A stretch of 9,362 bases of DNA from JACPHB01 sp964495505 (lineage in GTDB: Bacteria; Patescibacteriota; Minisyncoccia; UBA10092), in NCBI GenBank assembly GCA_964495505.1, contig CAZBVM010000022.1, forward strand, positions 1 through 9,362, read 5' to 3'. Below the pieces are notes generated by a model. The model did not search any database and had not been told where the DNA came from. It worked only from the letters and a program-made list of their open reading frames with translations. The position numbers and the translations under genes were made by a program. Each line of letters opens with the position of its first letter. Positions within the stretch are counted from its first letter, which is position 1. This document shows positions 5,182 to 9,362 of the stretch, piece by piece.

Positions 5182-5730
5182 TCATAAGTGAAATCTATCT
5201 CTAAGATCAAGTTCAATATCAATATTTTTTACTCTTAAAAATCTCACATAAGGCGTGAGGTCAAAAATTTCAACAATAAAATTAACTTCATCTTTACATT
5301 CATAGGGATGTATAAATACGCTTTTTTGCATTGGATAAAACCCGATTTCTTTGAGCTTTTGAGCTAACGCCATTCTCCCTTTTTTCTTATCTTCCGGAAT
5401 ATCAAAAACTACCATCCGCCATAATTTATCCCACATGAGAGGTTTTTTAATTTTAATTTTATCCAAATTATAAATTAGGGCTCTTTTCTTGCCTGCTTCA
5501 GTTAAAACAAGTTCAACTGTTCCGTCGCTACTCTCTCTATAATCTATAATTTTTGATTTGTATAATTTTCTAATTGATTCCCGTAAACTGCGTTTGTTTA
5601 TTTTTTGCCATTCTTTGACAATGTTTTTGATAACACGAAAATAAGCGTCGGGCCGGCGCGTTAACGATAAGGCAAGTCCGCCATATAAAAGAAGTAAAAC
5701 TTTTTTACCTACTGGCCCCAACTGTCTCAT
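5182..5730 (-). CDS. PaaX-like protein: winged helix plus Cas2-fold domain
   Basis: The 182-residue product has an N-terminal helix-turn-helix part (about 30-80; KINKRSLRESIRKLYKSKII followed by a wing DYRESSDGTVELVLTEAGKK). A ferredoxin-like domain follows from about residue 103: WRMVVFDIPEDKKKGRMALA, LKEIGFYPMQKSVFIHPYEC, and a final strand region YVRFLRVKNID. The VVFDIPED...R...L...GF...Q.SVF pattern is that of the Cas2-like middle domain of PaaX-family transcriptional regulators. No cas1 or CRISPR array is present, so an adaptation role is unsupported. PaaX represses phenylacetate catabolism genes in E. coli, but no such genes are here, so the target is unknown. Flanking copies of a 40-bp element suggest autoregulation and control of the alkyltransferase gene. 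ATG start, no Shine-Dalgarno. Confidence 0.85.
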   Translation of the reverse strand: MRQLGPVGKKVLLLLYGGLALSLTRRPDAYFRVIKNIVKEWQKINKRSLRESIRKLYKSKIIDYRESSDGTVELVLTEAGKKRALIYNLDKIKIKKPLMWDKLWRMVVFDIPEDKKKGRMALAQKLKEIGFYPMQKSVFIHPYECKDEVNFIVEIFDLTPYVRFLRVKNIDIELDLRDRFHL

Positions 5731-5737
5731 TAATTTA

Positions 5738-5766
5738 ATAGTAATTTAAAATGTGCAGTTATTCAA
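5738..5766 (-). promoter_or_regulatory. Putative promoter of the PaaX-like gene overlapping the repeat
   Basis: On the minus strand TTGAAT (5761-5766), a 17-base spacer and TACTAT (5738-5743) place the transcript start next to the ATG at 5728-5730, so the message would be leaderless or nearly so. The -35 box lies inside the conserved repeat core, so a protein bound there would block it. Confidence 0.45.
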
Positions 5767-5787
5767 GCGATCGCAAAAAGAGCTACA
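5748..5787. repeat. 40-bp direct repeat, copy 2 (upstream of PaaX-like gene)
   Basis: This is the partner of 5110-5149, in the same orientation, with the 22-bp perfect core at 5754-5775. It occupies the spacer between the polX stop and the PaaX-like start. Both copies lie upstream of a minus-strand gene, which fits an operator/promoter element. A flanking duplication around the PaaX-like gene is the alternative. Confidence 0.85.
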
Positions 5788-5810
5788 GATTTCTATAAAA
5801 TATAAATTAC

Positions 5811-7559
5811 TCACTTTAGTAATTTAAGCATTTCTTGCCACGGCCGAGTGTTGATAATATCGGACGCCTTGGCCCAGCCGCGGCGGGCTTGAGCAATGCC
5901 GAATTCCAAGTTGTGAAAGCTGTTTTTGCCATGAGCGTCGGAATCAATTGAGAGTTTTACGCCAGATGCCACTGCTTTTCTAATATATTCATCTTTCAAA
6001 TCTAACCTGTATGGATCGGCGTCAATCTCCAAAATTATGCCTGTTTCTTTGGCGGTTTTGATTATTTCATCCACATCAACGTCGTAAGGTTCTCGTTTTT
6101 GAATCAATCGGCCGGTCGGATGAAATAAAATATCGGCATGTTTATTTCTCATCGCTTTTGTAATTCTTGCCGTTTGTTCAGCGCGAGGCAAATTAAAATG
6201 GGAATGAACGGCAACGCCGACAACGTCAAGCTTTGCCAGCACTTCATTCTTAATGTCTAAAGACCCGTCTTTCATTATATTTACCTCGGCGCCTTTTAGT
6301 ATTTGGAATTTAGTATTTTGTATTTTGTATTTTGTATTTAGCCGATCGATTTCCTTCATTTGTCGGAGAAGCTTTTTTTCGTCGGAACCGCCGGTCATCG
6401 CTAAACTTTTGGTGTGATCGGTTATTGCAATATATTCTAATCCCGCTTCTCGCGCCGCCTGCGCCATTTCTTCAATTGAATTTTCACCGTCAGTCCAGTT
6501 TGTTTGAACTTGCAAATCCCCCTTTATATCGCCGTAACCGATAAGTTTTGGTAAACTCCCGGGTTTACCCTGAGCTTGTCGAAGGGCCGCTTGGATTTCT
6601 CCGGAATCATTTCTTATTTCGGGAGGCGGAATTTTCATCCCGAGTGTCTTATATATTTCTTCTTCTGTTTTTCCGGCAATTAATTTTCGGCTGCGCCACA
6701 GGCCGTATTCATTAAGTTTATATCCCTTCTTCTCGGCAAGAACTCTTAGAGTTATATTATGCCTTTTATCGCCGGTAAAATACTGAAGAGCCGCGCCAAA
6801 ATTATTATCAGCAACAACGCGGATATCGGCGTCCATGCCATTTTCCAGTCGCACCATTGTTTTTGTTAGTCCTGAAGAATAAACATGGGCAACTTCAGGC
6901 ATTTTTATAAAAAAATCCATCACTTCTTTTGGTTTACTGGAAGTCACTAAAATGTCTAGATCGCCGATAGTTTCCTGCATTCTCCGAAGCGAACCAGCAA
7001 CCGCAACTCCGTTTACATATTTTAATTCTTTTAAGCGTTTTTCAATTGATCTGGCCTGCGGCAAAACGGTACCAAGCAAAAACCGGCCGCCTGATTTTTT
7101 TAAAAACTCAATTCCTTTTAAAATTTTTTGTTCTGTTTTGTCGCCGAAACCGGCGATTTTAGCGATTTTCCCGGCGTTGGCTGCTTTTTCTAAATCCCCG
7201 ATATTGCGAATTTCTAATTTTTTATACAGCTTATAAATTATTTTCGGGCCAACACCTTCAATAGCCGTTAATTCTCCGATTTTAACAGGAAAAGATTTTT
7301 TTAATTTTTCATAATATTTTAAATGACCAGTTTTTAAAAGTTCTTCAATTTTTTCGGCAATAGAAACGCCAATGCCGGGGATGTCTTCCACTGCTTTTAA
7401 GCCTCTTTTTTTATAAATTTCGTAGACCTCCTCTTCCAGATTTTCAATGGAGTAACCGGCTTTCTCATAAGCCCGGGGTTTAAAGGCCACTCTTTTCATT
7501 TCAAGATATTCGCCTATTTCATAAAGAATACTGGCAATTTCTTTATTTGTTTTTTTCAT
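5811..7559 (-). CDS. polX: Family X DNA polymerase with PHP domain
   Basis: PolX fills short gaps in base-excision and break repair. The 582-residue protein has an N-terminal 8-kDa/helix-hairpin-helix region (PGIGVSIAEKI 61-71, EGVGPKIIYKL 101-111, AGFGDKTEQKI 136-146). The nucleotidyltransferase palm follows, with AGSLRR (188-193), GDLD (199-202; D200 and D202) and DAD (243-245). A C-terminal PHP phosphoesterase domain runs from about 345. PHP ligands seen: TDH (380-382), E425, HSH (452-454), H480 and DAH (541-543). The first motif, normally DLHxH, reads DLQVQ (348-352). Residues about 324-335 (ALRQAQGKPGSL) and 408-421 (NTKYKIQNTKFQIL) are repeat-derived. It overlaps the upstream MFS-like gene by 17 bases. 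ATG start, no Shine-Dalgarno. Confidence 0.95.
   Translation of the reverse strand: MKKTNKEIASILYEIGEYLEMKRVAFKPRAYEKAGYSIENLEEEVYEIYKKRGLKAVEDIPGIGVSIAEKIEELLKTGHLKYYEKLKKSFPVKIGELTAIEGVGPKIIYKLYKKLEIRNIGDLEKAANAGKIAKIAGFGDKTEQKILKGIEFLKKSGGRFLLGTVLPQARSIEKRLKELKYVNGVAVAGSLRRMQETIGDLDILVTSSKPKEVMDFFIKMPEVAHVYSSGLTKTMVRLENGMDADIRVVADNNFGAALQYFTGDKRHNITLRVLAEKKGYKLNEYGLWRSRKLIAGKTEEEIYKTLGMKIPPPEIRNDSGEIQAALRQAQGKPGSLPKLIGYGDIKGDLQVQTNWTDGENSIEEMAQAAREAGLEYIAITDHTKSLAMTGGSDEKKLLRQMKEIDRLNTKYKIQNTKFQILKGAEVNIMKDGSLDIKNEVLAKLDVVGVAVHSHFNLPRAEQTARITKAMRNKHADILFHPTGRLIQKREPYDVDVDEIIKTAKETGIILEIDADPYRLDLKDEYIRKAVASGVKLSIDSDAHGKNSFHNLEFGIAQARRGWAKASDIINTRPWQEMLKLLK
6313..6339. repeat. Heptanucleotide tandem repeat (GTATTTT)3.9 inside polX
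   Basis: Three perfect copies of GTATTTT plus GTATTT are preceded by degenerate copies from about 6297. On the coding strand the region gives NTKYKIQ-NTKFQIL, a seven-residue period, inserted between ITDH and the GAEVN motif of the PHP domain. It is the same repeat style as in argS with a different unit. Confidence 0.85.
6550..6586. repeat. Dispersed palindromic repeat inserted in polX
   Basis: CCCTGAGCTTGTCGAAGGG (6568-6586) is a short partly palindromic sequence that I recognise as a widely dispersed bacterial repeat, common in Patescibacteria; on the polX strand it encodes LRQAQGKP. Next to it GGTAAAC (6550-6556) and GTTTACC (6563-6569) form a 7-bp inverted repeat. Both fall in the linker between polymerase and PHP domains. 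Confidence 0.7.
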
Positions 7560-8160
7560 TATTTATATTATGGTCAAGCTCAATCACCGTGCTGTAAAGC
7601 GAGATTTGAATTACCAAACCCACTAAAGACAAAATGCCGACAACTAAAAAAAGGTTGTGAAAACCAAAACGCTCTGCCATAATACCGCCTAAAGCGGCTG
7701 CTCCGGCAGAAACAAGACCTATTCCAACATTTTCTAAAGTCCACTCGGTGCCCTCCTTCCCTTTATCAATGTGGCGTGTAAAAATTGCAAACCAGCCGGG
7801 GTTAGTTAAGGCGCCTCCGATTCCCAAAACTACTTGAGCAAGATATAAATGTATCGGCAAGGTAACAAAAAGATAGGCAAAGGGAACAACACTAACTAAT
7901 GTAGAACCAATCACCATAAATAAAAAATCATCTTTTTCGCCTTTATGCTTGTCTATATACCTTGCAATTGGCATCTGCAAGAGAGCTCTAACTAATAAGT
8001 TTATAGTAGCGGCAAATCCGACAGTAGCAACGGTGGCGCCGGCAATTTGGTTAGTAACAAAAATGGCAAAAATTGGGCCAATCAAACCGAAAGCAGAAAA
8101 AAACATAATATCGCCCATTACCAAAACCCTTATTACCTTGTTAATTAGTGACGAAAACAT
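7543..8160 (-). CDS. Half-size MFS-like membrane protein
   Basis: The 205-residue product is mostly membrane-spanning. Hydrophobic segments lie at about residues 17-37, 43-63, 80-100, 102-124, 142-160 and 168-190, so about six helices, half of a standard 12-helix major facilitator. Between helices 2 and 3 the sequence MPIARYIDKHKGEKDD resembles the MFS motif-A loop (GxxxDRxGR). The ATG start and the TAA are clean, with no sign of a missing second half nearby, so this looks like a natural short form, perhaps working as a dimer. I recall similar ~200-residue MFS-like proteins in Parcubacteria. The substrate is unknown. It starts 33 bases after tRNA-Arg and overlaps polX by 17 bases, so the two are probably co-transcribed. 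Confidence 0.8.
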   Translation of the reverse strand: MFSSLINKVIRVLVMGDIMFFSAFGLIGPIFAIFVTNQIAGATVATVGFAATINLLVRALLQMPIARYIDKHKGEKDDFLFMVIGSTLVSVVPFAYLFVTLPIHLYLAQVVLGIGGALTNPGWFAIFTRHIDKGKEGTEWTLENVGIGLVSAGAAALGGIMAERFGFHNLFLVVGILSLVGLVIQISLYSTVIELDHNINNEKNK

Positions 8161-8193
8161 ATTTTTTATTTTAACACAATGTTATTTTTTATG

Positions 8194-8266
8194 CGTCCCT
8201 GAGAGGATTTGAACCTCTGGCCTCTTCCTTCGGAGGGAAGCGCTCTATCCGCTGAGCTACAGGGAC
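8194..8266 (-). tRNA. tRNA-Arg (anticodon CCG)
   Basis: On the minus strand the acceptor stem GTCCCTG/CAGGGAC, D-arm GCTC/GAGC, anticodon stem CTTCC/GGAAG with loop CTCCGAA (anticodon CCG, reading CGG) and T-arm AGAGG-TTCAAAT-CCTCT all pair perfectly. The discriminator is G. CCA is not encoded (CAT follows), so it is added after transcription. The first ten bases overlap the end of the permease gene. Confidence 0.97.
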
Positions 8267-9362
8267 AAATTATACCAAACTTCAAATAGGGCTCCCGAAA
8301 CCGCTATTAGTCCGATTACATAATAAACAAAATCGGGCAAATTTACTTCATAATCCGGTTTTATTTTTGACGATTTTGATTTTTTATGAATCAATAAAAC
8401 AACAACTGCTTGAAAAGCAAAAAATAAAGCGCCGACAATACTTATGACTGTAACCAAATTCCTTATCCCAAACATAAATAACGTCAAAGGAGCCGCTCCG
8501 GTTAGAAACCATGAGAGCCATTTATTAATTTTAAAATCGTACCAAAGCGTTTCCTTAATGTATATTCCGTAGCTCAGTGACGCTCCAGAAACCGCTAAAA
8601 GACCCAAAAGCGACCCGAGCAAAAGAATAGTCCTGGAATTTAAAGCTTCGGCCAGACCGGAGATAGCGTCCGGCGAAGTTAAGCCGCCGGAAATGCCCAA
8701 AACGATAAAAATAAAAAATAAATATACCGCCGCCGGAATAAGAGTGCCATAAATTATCGCTTTTTTTAATTTTCGTTTTGAAGCCCCCAGTATGTCTTCC
8801 ATTTCCGGTATCACATAATATCCGGAGATGGCAAATAAAATAACACCGTAGGGCAAAAGAAGATTACTAATGTTAATACCCTTAAAATTATCAAAATTGA
8901 TATAACCGATATTAAACGATGAAATCAGTACAACAGTTAAGATTATCAAAAAACTGAAAATTAATTCGGTTTTACCAAACATTTTTGGTTTTATCGAAAT
9001 AAGCAAAAACCAAACAGCGAAAAAAATTAAAGAACCCGAGATATCACTCTGGCTGATGGTAAGAAATGAAAGAAAACGACCGGCTAAAATTATATAAACC
9101 AAAAGAACGCCTACTCCTCCTAAAAGCGTCGAAATAACTACAAATAATTTCCACTTACGTCCGAGATACTGCTCGGAGTAACTGATGAGACGTTTTTTCC
9201 CTTTAGTTCTTAAGGCAATTTCTCCGATAATCAACTGGATGAGCAAAACCGTGGCAACAAGAGCGATGAACTCTAGAAGCCCCATAATAAAACCTGATTT
9301 AAAAAATGCGTAAGGCAAACTAAAAATGCCGGCGCCGATAGTGGTGCCGACAAGAGAAAAAA
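8257..9362 (-). CDS. Aromatic amino-acid-permease-like transporter, 5' end cut by window edge
   Basis: The frame stays open to the right edge, so the true start is outside the window; 367 residues are visible. The first of these, FSLVGTTIGAGIFSLPYAFF, are the typical helix 1 of APC-superfamily carriers, with the unwound GAGIFSLP substrate-binding segment, and match the hydroxy/aromatic amino-acid permease (TyrP/Mtr, HAAAP) style. About ten further hydrophobic helices follow, including SGYYVIPEMEDILG, a conserved mid-protein helix/loop pattern in these carriers, and a short Lys-rich loop (HKKSKSSKIKPD) before the last helix. It probably imports amino acids by ion symport; the substrate is not provable here. 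The TTG at 9316-9318 is only an internal codon. The stop TAG (8257-8259) lies within the tRNA-Arg gene. Confidence 0.85.
   Translation of the reverse strand, partial: FSLVGTTIGAGIFSLPYAFFKSGFIMGLLEFIALVATVLLIQLIIGEIALRTKGKKRLISYSEQYLGRKWKLFVVISTLLGGVGVLLVYIILAGRFLSFLTISQSDISGSLIFFAVWFLLISIKPKMFGKTELIFSFLIILTVVLISSFNIGYINFDNFKGINISNLLLPYGVILFAISGYYVIPEMEDILGASKRKLKKAIIYGTLIPAAVYLFFIFIVLGISGGLTSPDAISGLAEALNSRTILLLGSLLGLLAVSGASLSYGIYIKETLWYDFKINKWLSWFLTGAAPLTLFMFGIRNLVTVISIVGALFFAFQAVVVLLIHKKSKSSKIKPDYEVNLPDFVYYVIGLIAVSGALFEVWYNLSL

Noticed and set aside
5182..5730. CRISPR adaptation module based on the Cas2-like domain
   Set aside because: There is no cas1, no repeat-spacer array, and the domain follows a winged helix as in PaaX regulators. 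The two 40-bp repeats are 600 bases apart and enclose a gene.
9316..9318. TTG as the start of the permease gene
   Set aside because: The upstream in-frame residues VGTTIGAGIFS are a conserved carrier helix, so the gene continues beyond the window.

Overview
This window looks like a chromosomal segment of a Candidate Phyla Radiation bacterium (Patescibacteria, probably a Parcubacteria-type lineage). The signs are: AT-rich genes on tight spacing; almost no Shine-Dalgarno sites; RNA genes that overlap neighbouring coding ends; no encoded CCA on the tRNA; an ArgRS with a degenerate HIGH motif; a half-size MFS-like membrane protein; a PaaX/Cas2-like protein; and a GC-rich paralogous family that I recall from Parcubacteria genomes. 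Lineage and family names rest on recognition, since no search could be run.

Layout, left to right. Positions 1-596 (-) hold the 5' two-thirds or more of a GC-rich gene that runs off the left edge. It has a strong Shine-Dalgarno, a long structured leader (597-782) and a perfect TTGACA-17-TATAAT promoter embedded in the end of argS. Positions 796-2403 (-) are argS. A 56-bp divergent spacer separates it from smpB (2460-2906, +). The ssrA (tmRNA) gene at 2899-3282 follows, overlapping the smpB stop. smpB and ssrA are the two partners of trans-translation. A perfect 44-bp palindrome closes ssrA, then a promoter drives infC-rpmI-rplT (3403-4574, +), the classic IF3-L35-L20 operon. infC appears to start at AUC, and a nested perfect inverted repeat sits between infC and rpmI.

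Positions 4575-5181 hold a short startless reading frame of phage-like look, a convergent terminator and, on the minus strand, a small MGMT-like DNA alkyltransferase with an intact PCHRV site but no ATG/GTG/TTG start. Positions 5182-5730 (-) encode a winged-helix plus Cas2-fold (PaaX-like) protein. The same 40-bp element (35/40 identical, 22-bp perfect core) lies upstream of both the PaaX-like gene and the alkyltransferase gene, which suggests a shared operator/promoter and a small regulon.

Positions 5811-8160 (-) carry family X DNA polymerase (PolX plus PHP domain), overlapped by the upstream half-MFS gene. Positions 8194-8266 (-) are tRNA-Arg(CCG), and 8257-9362 (-) an aromatic amino-acid-permease-like transporter that is cut by the right edge and whose stop codon lies inside the tRNA. 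Two DNA-repair genes (alkyltransferase, PolX) thus flank the PaaX/Cas2-like gene. Several genes carry in-frame insertions made of short repeats (heptanucleotide arrays in argS and polX, a palindromic dispersed repeat in polX).
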